Both the position numbers and the translations under genes were made by a program. The notes beneath the pieces are model-generated. The model did not search any database, had not been told where the DNA came from, and saw nothing but the letters and a program-made list of their open reading frames with translations. DNA of 39,185 nucleotides from CAZVFX01 sp964626565 (GTDB lineage Bacteria > Myxococcota_A > UBA9042 > CAIXZC01): assembly GCA_964626565.1 (NCBI GenBank), contig CAZVFX010000067.1, positions 1-39,185 of the forward strand, written 5' to 3'. Positions 31,301-34,156 of the stretch are shown piece by piece. The first letter of the stretch is position 1. Each line of letters opens with the position of its first letter.

Positions 31301-33569
31301 ACTGGTAGTTAACGCACTTGTCGAGCGTACATACGTCGGCGTCATAACAGTCGGTCGCACTGGCACAGCAGCCATCATCGTTGAGATTCACCGCGTGCTC
31401 GCAGACGTTGGTGTCCGTATTGCACTGGTCTATGGTGCAGGTGTTGTTGTCATCGCACTGGGACGACGAGGTGCAGCAACCTGCAAACTCCTTCACGTGC
31501 TTGCAGGAGAAGTTGACGCAGGTGTCGATGGTACAGTCATCGCCATCATCATTGTCGCCGCCGGGACCGCAGTCGGCGCTGCTGGAGCAGCACTCGGTGA
31601 TCGGCGTGAACACGCACTGATGGACTGTGAGATCGCAAGTGTCGGTGGTACACGGATTGTCGTCGGTCAAGTCCCCTTCGCCGCATTCATCGTCGATAAG
31701 GCAGCAGTCGTTGATGGTAGTGTACGCGCACGTGCCCTCACCGGTCTGTGGATCAACGTCCTCGCAGGAATCGGTGGTGCACACGTTGTTGTCGTTGCAC
31801 AGGACGTCGGGCGGGAGGCAGACGCCGGTGGAGCCGTGGACGCACTCGTTGTTGACGCACGTGTCCTCGGTGTAGGGGTTGGAGTCATCACAGCCCGCCG
31901 CGGAATAGCAGCACTCTTCGCCTTCGGGGGGATTGGGGTTCAACGTCTTCACGCACGTGCTGGCGTCCAGATCACAGTACTCAAGAGTGCAGTCGATGTT
32001 GTCTTCGCAATCCTCATCGGTCTGGCAGCAGTCGTCCAGGTCCTCATTGGGCCCATGACGGCAGACGTGATTGATGCAACGGTCGAGGTTGCACGGGTTT
32101 TCGTCTTCGCACTCTATGTCCTCCATGCAGCAGCCGTCGATAAGACTGTGGTCGCATTCGTCGTAGTCCTGCCCATCAACCGGCTCGCACTTGTCGGTGG
32201 TGCAAACCTTGGCATCGTTGCAGTCCTGCACCACTTCGCAGCACTTGGCGATGGGCAGGTGGTAGCAGGTGTTGGTGTCGAGATCGCACTCGTCCTCAGT
32301 GCAGATATCGTCATCGGGAAGGCACGGATATTCGACTTCGTCGCACCAGGTGGGATTGAGAACGTGCATGCACTGGTTGTTCTGGCAGAAGTCGATGGTT
32401 TCCGGCTGACCGTCATCCCACTCACCGTTGGGGGGGCCGCAATCGGGGTGGATGGTGCAGCAGTTAGGCATGTCGTTATCGGTGAAGACGCAGGTGTTGC
32501 CCACACCGCAAGTATCGTCGGTGCAGACGTTGCTGTCATCGCAATCGTTGTCGGTGTTGCAGCACAGCGGGTCGGAAACCGGTCCGTGGCGGCATTCGTG
32601 GGAGATGCACTTGTCAACGGTGCAGACGTTGCCGTCGTCGCATTTGGGATCGGGGTCGGTCCCGCAGCAGTCGGGCAGTCCGGCATCTTCATTTACGCAG
32701 TGCTCAGCTCCCAGGTCGCAATAGTCCACGGTGCAGTAGTCACCGTCGTTGCAGGCGCTGTCGGGGTCAGCCATGCCGGTGTGGCAGCATTTCTGGCCTT
32801 CCGCGTTTTCAGTCCAATCGTTGGAGCAGCTTCCGTCCACGTTGCAACTGTCCACCGTGCATTTCTCATTGTCATCGCAGTGGGCATCTACGAGGCAGGG
32901 CTTGCACGTGCTGTCGTCAGGATCGCACTGTTCCAGCGTGAAGTCACCGCTGCAGTCGCAGTCGTAAGGGGACACGCATTTGTCTCCCGGGGCAGGACCG
33001 TAGTTGCACTCGAACTGGCCGTCACCAATGGAGTTGCAAGCGTCGACAGACCGGGGGTCGCCGTCGTCGCAAGTCACGTTGTCATTGGCGCCGAGGCAGG
33101 GCTGCACAACCCTGATGTCCACGCAATCAAGAGACTCGCAATACGGCTCCTGGGTCACGCCGTTCATGAGTCCGCAGCACAACTGGTGCCAACCCATGGG
33201 CACATCGGAGAAGGTGTACTCCGTGCCGCTGGCAATGGAGCCATCCACGACGCCGTCCAGCAGGCATTGCACGCTCTTCCCAGCCGCCGGATAGGTGTCC
33301 CAGTTGGTGATGGAGAAGCTCACCGTCACCGGGGTCACCGGCACCTGCAGTTGGAATTTCTGCATGTGCGTCGGCTGATTGATCGTGATTGTCGGATCAG
33401 TGGACGCCGGCAACGCTGCCTGAGACGGCGCGTTGCTGAGAATATCCAGAATCCCATCCACGGAATCCGGTGCCGACATGGCATGCCTCTCGTCGGTACA
33501 AGACCAACAGGCCAGACACGTGATCGCTGCGATCACAACCATTGAACGCCACGTTTGTCCAGTCATCAT
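10068..33569 (-). CDS. Giant secreted cysteine-rich repeat protein (about 7,833 residues) with C-terminal S74 chaperone domain
   Basis: One open frame of 23.5 kb. I chose the start pair ATG-ATG at 33569/33566 because GGGGGAGG ends 4 bases upstream; the frame runs open to 33707 without such a site. The N-terminus has a hydrophobic signal (VVIAAITCLACWSC) that may be a lipoprotein signal, although the lipobox is not canonical. Approximate order: Cys-rich CxDGxxCTxDxC region 160-840; jelly-roll/MAM-like module 842-1016; cadherin-like 1020-1115; a module resembling a glutamine-amidotransferase/ThuA fold 1118-1320; P-domain-like modules at 1385-1515, 1630-1760 and 2575-2695; eleven 46-residue repeats 1792-2506; PPC-like 2703-2833; four 135-residue repeats 2834-3371; twenty-two 183-residue repeats 3374-7397; a PPC-like tail to about 7736; S74 domain 7746-7833. 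The repeats resemble the disulfide-rich repeats of Myxococcota surface proteins. The likely place is the cell surface or outside the cell. The molecular function is unknown, with adhesion or a protective coat possible. Confidence 0.85.
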   Translation of the reverse strand: MMTGQTWRSMVVIAAITCLACWSCTDERHAMSAPDSVDGILDILSNAPSQAALPASTDPTITINQPTHMQKFQLQVPVTPVTVSFSITNWDTYPAAGKSVQCLLDGVVDGSIASGTEYTFSDVPMGWHQLCCGLMNGVTQEPYCESLDCVDIRVVQPCLGANDNVTCDDGDPRSVDACNSIGDGQFECNYGPAPGDKCVSPYDCDCSGDFTLEQCDPDDSTCKPCLVDAHCDDNEKCTVDSCNVDGSCSNDWTENAEGQKCCHTGMADPDSACNDGDYCTVDYCDLGAEHCVNEDAGLPDCCGTDPDPKCDDGNVCTVDKCISHECRHGPVSDPLCCNTDNDCDDSNVCTDDTCGVGNTCVFTDNDMPNCCTIHPDCGPPNGEWDDGQPETIDFCQNNQCMHVLNPTWCDEVEYPCLPDDDICTEDECDLDTNTCYHLPIAKCCEVVQDCNDAKVCTTDKCEPVDGQDYDECDHSLIDGCCMEDIECEDENPCNLDRCINHVCRHGPNEDLDDCCQTDEDCEDNIDCTLEYCDLDASTCVKTLNPNPPEGEECCYSAAGCDDSNPYTEDTCVNNECVHGSTGVCLPPDVLCNDNNVCTTDSCEDVDPQTGEGTCAYTTINDCCLIDDECGEGDLTDDNPCTTDTCDLTVHQCVFTPITECCSSSADCGPGGDNDDGDDCTIDTCVNFSCKHVKEFAGCCTSSSQCDDNNTCTIDQCNTDTNVCEHAVNLNDDGCCASATDCYDADVCTLDKCVNYQCGNDPIEGCCTDDPTPFDPICDDDNICTCDMCIYGICRNLGPDQAPPSCDLSPLCCTQTSDCDQPTDPCQSVTCNVDTYLCEYSDVGLCALALPYTQNFNSCATLTSLGWQVVDLGADAEGNWKCTSLGPLGADNHERFDWAPQVAALFDSYLVTPAFQAEGLSAVTVQYDRYYNHFEETVDLGLYVVSDANADDTLDGADTFVPLWLTSATEGFDAETVTYQVPAPYLDDTLRIGFKVGSTNSYNLNHFDLDNVKVCPGVAPTWDDHPSLISVAWNSNSLDKITASDADDDDLTFSLVSAPAFVSLQNPAKSWVFENWSVKLVVEPTSDQDIGEHDIVVRVSDGCIDKDVVIPLTVVVSDGYVVWQPSGAPSAHATAIKDAIAANGRTVQLVDDLTVFSSLDDIKGVFVVLGIYGSKHVLTEAEVESLINYLDGGGKVYMEGGDTWAFDTWTNIHPYFMVEPVDDGEQTYPGPVDGKHFCYQHNYNVGLDYTVNNFIDQIDKKVNSGGIPILKDSADDDFSLAVAYEDPTTVYRTVGASLPFAALVEKGEGTLNEYMLLIILFFEDGFPPCELDLQCFDSIQCTNDTCEAGACVNVDVPDCTVCVDDQDCAFAEACNLNNNICVDIPGSDYSATDVPVNISQISTGTYTSTITVPDTDSVQDVNVKIQIQHAYRGDLKIELSHAGINPPVVLKQADPTDSEANLYWTYDKGTDVWTGSVNDLSDFDGTGMNGDWTLTITDTAALSGGKLLGWTVFIVHDTQECSGNATCEAAATICSVGTCSDENYCVYTEKDCSDDTECTADSCVEPGGCQNIMKDCDDGNVCTNDDCDPVTGDCLNVTVDYCTAPCVTHADCGLHDYCDPVESECKPIPGTAYMSATAFPVAIPDNEPIDVVDTIVIGDDVEGYIQEANVKVLATHPFKGDLTITLSNGSKTIYLHKQTGGAADNVYAVYDIVEGTDDTSDMSAYHDMFVKGTWTLTVHDWVTGDSGTLDQFSLYFESTVCINDVQCDDADACTVDKCDLTVPGGECLHTDIECDDGAWCNGTETCDQVMGCLAGIPPTIDDGVVCTADFCDEVLQEVTHTAQDLLCDDDLYCNGTETCDPVDGCIAGTPPAVDDGQDCTTDTCDEDGDVVQNIPDHTLCTDGLWCNGAEVCDPDQGCVDGTPPDLSDGVGCTIDLCDEPTDTVQHQVSHDLCDDNLWCNGQEVCDEVQDCLAGTPVDVDDGVGCTDDVCDEDSLSIIHTPSDSFCDDGLWCNGSDTCDIEVGCEAGTPPILTDNIACTVDECDEDTQAITHTPDHAACDDSNLCTDDVCHDVLGCVIANNSAACDDGELCTLGDYCEEGSCLPGPDPNADDPACNNCIETGCPFDGNLCNGEMVCNIETKLCELVPNSVVICADHPSPCLDNVCDPNTGECGEEPRDAGWPCDDGDICTVDDKCDGAGVCAGSNSCNDGFFCNGEETCDPDTGDCLAGVPPIKDDFIGCTLDTCDEVNDVIDHAPNHEYCSDGTFCNGEEVCDEGLGCLPGTPVETDDGIPCTEDSCDEDLDAVLHTPNDATCDDGEYCNGAEQCSTLEGCVAGDLPDLSDGVACTLDECDEAADAAIHTADHASCSDGDDCNGIEYCDVNTGCQAGTPPEVDDGIACTLDSCVDGELQHLADNSVCDDGLWCNGNETCSTEAGCTSGGSPETDDGVECTVDYCHEDLDMVVHQPDHPACDNGAFCDGAEVCDPVAGCQDGTPPTCDDSNTCTLDSCDPALNQGAGACDNSDKVQYCDSVCGGSHAYDAGDDDCGYDDACVGGTAGEGLGNCTPICNKDYCAKGDSGLINAPVNDGVCVTKTVFLDAPHPYVTNVNLKAEVQHSKIGDLRLYLKDPDGTEVQIWDHDHTNGLANFSNTYTLSLPDIVGDFCDFQGHSAGGTWTFKVCDDYDLNVGILKQWKLYVETSESNMSSGDTCEAPITLDSADGTSVLAGSTNCAAALYSSSCGGAAGVDRVYSFSIAAATKVEFDLDSTFDAITYLKGSDAGTCSSVTLTCKDDCVGDACNETFSKRLYDAGTYYYFVDGASGADKGSYDVTVTFTQLLENGEECGESDECISNYCANGYCCDGPGDCCAIGANCPLSYTSAPQCDDIATCAGHRVDATCDNFICGSAQVDDDSGCEGEHAHECGCYLPLICTDDVEQPLPTCPVDCVDEVNDAECDAECHCDPVGCEADYPDGEACDEDSDCISSYCADNGFCCTLIGDESSCCSTADDCPDEGFVVPPTCDNWTECQGHRDDKGCANSICVADTIEDDTACDASQEANDCGWYLGIYCDGTLDQLAPSCPTDCLDNLDQDDDTQCDPDAHCDTICLEDLPNGEACDEASDCVSDWCNNGYCCDPGGVCCNEAASCPIEYTAEPECDNSVTCQGHKVAATCINSVCGSANANDDSACFDGMLADECGLYKSLLCTGEVDQPVPECPASCLDDQGADDDSQCDEIAHCDGICELDYPNGTVCDELSDCMSSHCQNGFCCDDGDCCIVADNCPESYYVPPACDSPESCQGARFDKRCDVFMCNNEPIDDDSGCTAQTLSEGCSCYPSVYCNGEQEQSDPPCAIACVDEVNNSDCDENCHCDGTCEADLENGMACDENSDCISDQCVDGVCCDTVCDKPCEACDSDGFVGTCTPHDIDTDPEDDCGLCTLCNGASACAIVPNGADPINECPQQSESTCLKDGWCDGAGNCRLWALGVECVPQSCMGVTMYPSDHCDGVGMCIDSGSVSCVPYVCDAEQFDCLTACTGDQDCSSGFWCDTEGQCVPKKDNGQVCGPELNFNADGDGGNQCISDACSDGYCCNVGCQEDCRACDYVGKEGTCTFHSPLSDPEDDCPVCTVCDGIGNCGIVTEGEDPVDDCDITEQSECDLDGTCDGAAACRYWLPGTICVEQWCVPENDGMGDYQVNADTCDGAGECVDNEFTGCYPYICNGDWGCYENCMTDAECAPDSWCKGTECVEKKDNGEPCSSPEAGNECKSDHCVDGVCCDTACDIECQACNLEGTEGACTGHPLDTDPENDCVLCEVCSGSSTCIFSVDGTDPTNDCEDSSPDVDPKCQQDGQCDGAGECRLWLPGTVCLAQYCVVKTLHPADTCNGTGTCADNGTQECTPYACNEGGSACRTFCEEDAHCYDDHWCNPSQECVPKKENGELCNGQNECLSDFCVDGYCCENACDDICLSCALEGTEGACTPHPVQTDPEDNCPTCQVCSGAGAECVNVPVDFDPVDDCLQGPKGDCQLNGDCDGSGACELWEPGTICLAQYCADHLEHQDDTCDGVGVCDDNGIVDCTPYQCADDDINCRTDCITDIHCVTTHWCDNFVAADFTCKAKFDNGDECIQGNQCKSSYCVDGFCCESPCEGDCRSCSQPGNEGSCTYHANDSDPEDDCTLCRVCNGGGECKFAGEGTDPISECAQTDPKVPDQCEQDGTCDGAGACRLWLSGTVCVDQTCEGHTLYPDDLCDGVGECPDSGEQPCDPYNCNDLGNDCRTSCFVDEHCIVGYWCNPINQCVEKKDNGEMCGGGNECKSDFCVDGYCCDTACDMNCEACNIEGLLGECSYHSTYTDPEFECPPCRLCDGNGECMNVNNGEDAKEDCVQDGVDTCDQDGWCDGTGLCRLWNASTICVAQSCVGFLEYPTDYCDGVGDCVDSGEVDCVPYVCAADAVNCLTYCEGTNDDMCQAIYYCLADECVPKKDNGETCTEGRECLSDYCIDGYCCDTACDEICEACNKPGVEGTCTVHEADTDPEDNCAECQACSGIDTTCVMVAVATDPVNDCGETSASECGLDGTCDGAGACRLWIDGTVCLEQYCSQFFVYWQDKCDGLGTCVDGGEEGCYPYACDDAGFACRTFCEIDAHCHNTFWCNANQECEMKKDNGDGCTGANQCKSNFCVDGFCCDTACDGECQRCDMDGLFGVCSYATNNTDPDLECGHCSVCNGAGTCKASENGTDPLNDCIPNDVETCDLDGYCDGAYQCRYWNTATECLAQTCAGHIKDPTHYCDGVGDCVNPADVDCEPYVCNGDGTDCLFSCQSDADCMPLFYCLGAVCVPKKPTGDPCGAANECLSNFCVDGYCCESACAETCSSCALEGEEGSCGTYAVDTDPELECGLCNVCTGDAACKVVLDGDDPLNQCLADPVSTCDQDGVCDGESACRNWLPGSICIEQYCDFHVVNVPDECDGSGSCLDLGTIDCSPYECADDDTNCRTSCSVDDHCIPLYWCDAPTCVPKKVLGETCNGANECLSNLCVDGYCCNSPCEETCESCAIAGTEGTCTTHAQGSDPEDECALCQACIGDGHECVLVLDGVDPVGDCTADSAASCDQDGTCDGAGACRLWLEETECLAQFCVNGVEHAADLCDGVGECLDKGTTNCPPYVCDDAAFACLTLCVDNDDCVSTHWCDVPNCVPKKDIGELCAADAECISAHCVDGYCCNTACDGNCESCAIVDVEGICTFFANDTDSEDDCGQCMLCNGAGLCKNVLDGMDPYNDCPQFDESTCQGDGYCDGSGGCDFWADTTICDAQSCVGSTLYPADYCDGGGACVESATESCCPYMCWNNGCLNSCFNNDHCCTGNYCSGAECVGKKPEGETCIQGYECLSGFCIDGYCCNEECGGDCRSCAVAGKEGTCTSYAANTDPQAECGLCRVCNGAGSCKFVEEGEDYKTECWQTMPWSCGQDGTCDGAGHCDVWDDTTVCANQVCQWTTLYPADYCSGDGVCTDSPSASCCPYACNAQASGCRDACALDWHCCPDAYCNAGGCTAKKDNGEVCNGHSECLSNYCIDGFCCDTPCTQLCESCNQAGLEGTCTFTPTDTDPENNCSPCLVCSGADNTCVPAADNTDPANDCAAHAQSSCGYSGMCNGTGQCDFWDAGVECFPQYCVGGYVFYADQCNGMGLCTDGGYASCSGYTCDAEGLDCKSSCDEDGDCLFGYYCAADSTCQPKKGNGEDCAKSTECLSWYCVDGVCCNGPCAGQCQKCNEAGWEGICFNIANNSDPEAECGVCRVCSGGGFCKNAASGGDPKEDCTQLEAWTCSFDGQCNGVGGCQYWDATTTCQDQFCTESTLYLADTCNGLGTCLDAGNITCAPYKCADDESCLTSCADDADCVSGFYCLGSVCVPKKATGSPCGSAVECLSGNCVDGYCCNSGCAGECRACNLAGHEGVCTYHAPGDDPETECGLCKVCNGTGSCGNADEGADPKDDCVSTDPSTCGADGVCNGSGQCRKWPGGTNCNEQACAASALTPTKFCDGNGACVGTGSGCEVLGWEDLFGSGLVCSESDPCSGPVLYEQAVNMCSAWGGRLCTYDELADRESQGTGCGYDAERVWTISECGEDAFWTGPGNPDNIGAIPKSCTDATDTAYVRCCADNFSCCPYMCQGNGCGTMCGGNDDCCDGYFCQAGVCELQEDLGDPCQGPEQCPSGFCVDGYCCDTACEGLCEACNLPGQEGTCSAQPNNTDPENDCATCQVCNGSKACKLAVNGTDPGNDCVQQAQASCAYDGQCAGDGTCRFWPDGTKCSNIVCSDHTYYDADECDGAGVCEPANNSDCCPYRCNVTGTECRNSCSSNGHCCSDAYCEAGTCVGKLSNGAGCNAPQECLSGFCTDGVCCDGSCSGDCQACNLAGNVGNCTPYDNNSDPEGECGKCNVCNGAFACKSVNAGSDPKNDCGASAASSCGWNGMCDGAGACQYWSNATQCESSECGGTTFYPTEYCDGAGLCVEAGAEDCCPYKCGTESVCLNSCTSDVSCCDGYHCVGSACVPKKANGESCSSNSECFSQKCVDGYCCDDWCAGQCQACNVGGKLGTCTFYGAQTDPTGECGLCRFCDGAGACVNVDAQTDPLNACTQSDQATCKLNGLCDGGGACQYWQSDTVCQEQTCSNNVEYVTQYCNGSGNCISLPEGSTSCCPYACGSGNTCRANCTDNSHCCGGYFCISGQCLSKKPNGSACAAGDECESGFCVDGFCCNNACENTCQACNVENKVGFCTFLSTNTDPDNECGVCKVCNGFGACVNVADGSDALDDCLAQSPCGQDGQCDGSGSCRLWDAGTECNPKICSGSTQYLADYCDGDGLCEDSGSTSCSPYKCSGNDCATNCATDGDCVVGYYCSASVCVPKKSLGEGCGGNNQCLSGYCVDGVCCDGPCTGVCRACNSPVSLGACAYISNNTDLNGECGKCQVCNGAGACKMTPAGQDAKDECIESVSTTCGDDGGCDGSGQCRKWPASIECGTPSCVGETLEGTDYCSGTGACVDSGSSTCCPYKCGTDACLTSCASDANCCATSYCNGSACVDKKANGEACSGAIECASGLCVDGFCCNSTCTGTCQACNVSGKEGTCSPHPSGDDPGNECPNCQACNGAGACSAVAAGTDPGGDCSQTDSDTCGQSGNCDGSGNCSMWPNSTICTPQSCLGNMLHLADKCDGLGVCVDAGSSSCCPYACSGDSCRSNCSDTSHCCTGFWCQGGQCKAKKGIGESCTSASECASGFCVDGVCCNNACTGGCKACNLAGFVGNCTFHSYLTDPDDECGVCSICDGAGACVNANSGTDPFNDCGQQDMSTCGNDGTCNGSGACRKWGADVICHTQTCDNNAFQPTDYCNGAGSCLDSGSVSCCPFSCLGDQCRSSCTADQNCCPTAICKSNTQCQNCSTSSPCAKGQYCCYGDTCSPYIEAHSPPANTASSSNVNSADATYYGSTFGASNQFLWSTGNSGGQYGRDRVYHIHTKSDSVGVDLQIKVWGNFDTLLYVKQVHCGGDGVKIWYNDDGCNLGKGSCLHNKMLPGKDWYVYVDGFGTQKGDYTIQFDWTTLCGNCACDSTYGENQTNNPVECYESGDYCGNFIQTNFTTHPQTKYFYDNLAGDHDDFSPYGSWAWGNCWFCNYCKPHGHYDKIYRFNLPWTVYVSIYYNKHGGWSPNNYPRMMIYKGADFCKNGNGQKMLCRYSTNNEQSWGWSWSSPKTWSAGTYWIVTDMYYEQAVYTAPYRLIIKTWNASSGHLSDIRLKTDIRPLPGSKYEVLGLQGVQYTWNEAALEHGLRGEDRGLIAQEVEALYPWAVGHTPDGLLTVDYEALDSLVEYVERHGFLPH
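11380..23450 (-). repeat. 22 tandem coding repeats of about 549 bp (183 residues) in the giant gene
   Basis: Each unit starts with CxxGxECxSxxCVDGxCC, continues through CxxCNxxGxEGxCT and TDPExxCxxCxxCNGxGxC, then CDGxGxCRxW, and ends with CxPYxC, a CxxDxxC motif and C.PKK. I counted 22 copies by the (V/I/S/T)DGxCC signature. One unit I counted by hand has about 30 cysteines. Copies are diverged, so this is an old array, not a recent or assembly-generated duplication. Unit 15 carries an inserted module. Confidence 0.85.
15170..15500 (-). other. Lectin-like module inserted in repeat unit 15
   Basis: Between GACVGTGSG and SCCPYMC of unit 15 there are about 110 extra residues containing YEQAVNMCSAWGGRLCTYDE, a GTGCGYD motif and a WT-x-SEC stretch. 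The order of helix, GxRLC, W and C resembles C-type-lectin-like or formylglycine-enzyme-like folds. None of the other 21 units has it. It may bind a ligand. Confidence 0.45.
23455..25070 (-). repeat. Four tandem repeats of about 135 residues in the giant gene
   Basis: Each copy runs CDExSDCxSxxCxNGxCC, then a CCxxAxxCP motif, PxCDxxxxCQGHR, DDDSxC, YxxxxCxGExxQxxPxCPxxC and a D/C-rich segment ending CDxxCexDyPNG. They sit between the PPC-like module and the 22-unit array, and begin with a motif similar to the start of the 183-residue units. Confidence 0.75.
25070..25460 (-). other. PPC-like beta module of the giant protein
   Basis: The segment DTCEAPITLDSADGTSV to GTYYYFVDGASGADKGSY has the layout of bacterial pre-peptidase C-terminal (PPC) domains: a DxC start, DRVYSFSI, DAITYLKGSD and a final YYFVDG-GxY strand. 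A second region of this style precedes the S74 domain (about 10360-11300). Confidence 0.6.
25485..25845 (-). other. P-domain-like module 3 of the giant protein
   Basis: The stretch with VTNVNLKAEVQHSKIGDLRL, then DFCDFQGHSAGGTWTFKVCD and LKQWKLYVE fits the proprotein-convertase P domain (helper beta-jelly-roll). In bacteria this module often follows secreted proteases, but no protease domain is seen here. Confidence 0.7.
26050..28195 (-). repeat. Eleven repeats of about 46 residues in the giant gene
   Basis: The unit is DDGxWCNGxExCDxxxGCxxGTPPxxDDGxxCTxDxCDE. Five copies lie before and six after an irregular cysteine-rich interruption at about 26940-27370. I counted the copies by their CNG/CDG-x-E-x-C core. 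Confidence 0.75.
28290..28682 (-). other. P-domain-like module 2 of the giant protein
   Basis: The segment starting AYMSATAFPVAIPD contains IQEANVKVLATHPFKGDLTI, MFVKGTWTLTVHD and LDQFSLYFES, the strands typical of P domains. Confidence 0.7.
29025..29415 (-). other. P-domain-like module 1 of the giant protein
   Basis: The segment beginning SDYSATDVPVNI contains VQDVNVKIQIQHAYRGDLKI, GMNGDWTLTITD and GKLLGWTVFIV, a clear P-domain pattern. Confidence 0.75.
31090..33090 (-). repeat. N-terminal CxDGxxCTxDxC cysteine-rich region of the giant protein
   Basis: Many short irregular motifs such as CDDGNVCTVDKC, CDDSNVCTDDTC and DGCCMEDIECEDENPC alternate with CC-containing segments of about 40 residues. 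The acidic D/E-rich spacers could bind calcium, as in thrombospondin-type 3-like repeats, but that is inference. Confidence 0.7.
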
Positions 33570-33725
33570 GTGACCTCCCCCTTGTGCTACTGACATATAC
33601 TCGTCTCGACGGCGCAGTATGCCCCGCTCAATTCCAAACTTGCGTGCTGCCTTGTTGCCCTGTGCTGCTTTGCTGCGGATTTTTGTTGTTGCCCTTGCCA
33701 ATTTCAACCCTGCCTCTTAAGTTCT

Positions 33726-33760
33726 CTCTTTAAAGAGCGTGGGCTTAATACAAAAAGCCC
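33726..33760. promoter_or_regulatory. Two small inverted repeats upstream of the giant gene
   Basis: CTCTTTAAAGAG (33726-33737) is a perfect 12-bp palindrome. GGGCTT (33741-33746) pairs with AAGCCC (33755-33760). They lie about 160 to 190 bases before the giant gene's start. They could be protein binding sites or small hairpins in the leader; I cannot decide which. Confidence 0.35.
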
Positions 33761-33794
33761 CTAGTCGCTTCATGCAACCAGTGTGCCAGACGAC

Positions 33795-33865
33795 GCGCAA
33801 CTCGTAAGGATCTTCGAGTGCGTGGCCACAAAGTCGACAACTTCAATAATTTCAAGGAGTTGCGC
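33795..33865 (-). promoter_or_regulatory. Alternative RNA hairpins in the possible leader of the giant gene
   Basis: GCGCAACTC (33795-33803) is perfectly complementary to GAGTTGCGC (33857-33865). The bases 33796-33804 can instead pair with 33815-33822 (eight pairs, one bulge). The two structures exclude each other. The rest of the 587-base spacer 33570-34156 holds no convincing gene. Confidence 0.3.
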
Positions 33866-33970
33866 AAAGCCGGCGTGGCGACGATTCAACCCGGGTCACT
33901 GTTTCGACCTTAATCCCCGGTGACAAAAAACGGCACCCCCCTCCCCAACTTGAGGCAATCCTCGCCGCTT

Positions 33971-33999
33971 AATTTACTTCTATTCTTTTTAACTAGCAA
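33971..33999 (-). promoter_or_regulatory. Weak candidate promoter for the giant gene
   Basis: On the minus strand TTGCTA (33994-33999) and TAAATT (33971-33976) are 17 bases apart in an AT-rich patch. Each matches the consensus at four of six positions. If real, the giant gene would have a leader of roughly 395 bases containing the hairpins described above. Confidence 0.25.
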
Positions 34000-34156
34000 G
34001 GAAATGACACTTAAGACGGCATGAGAAGAGGCTTAGCGGGTAAAGGAGGGGTAAAAAGGTGTGCGCTTTTGTCTCACCAGCCAGCGAAAGTCACGCCGGC
34101 GCGGTTTTGGGCACCGTTACGCAAAACTTTCATAGGGCGCAATTTTTTGTGGGAGA

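Noticed and set aside
30498..33545. A 1,015-residue open frame on the plus strand
   Set aside because: Antisense shadow of the N-terminal part of the giant gene, with low-complexity Val/Ala/Gly composition.
33570..33707. The longer N-terminus of the giant gene (46 extra residues)
   Set aside because: It would put a basic, non-signal stretch before the hydrophobic signal peptide and lacks a ribosome binding site, while the ATG pair at 33569/33566 has GGGGGAGG just upstream.
33780..33900. A c-di-GMP (GEMM-type) riboswitch, because of a GCGCAAAGCC-like word
   Set aside because: The other conserved GEMM elements are missing; only the simple competing hairpins could be supported.
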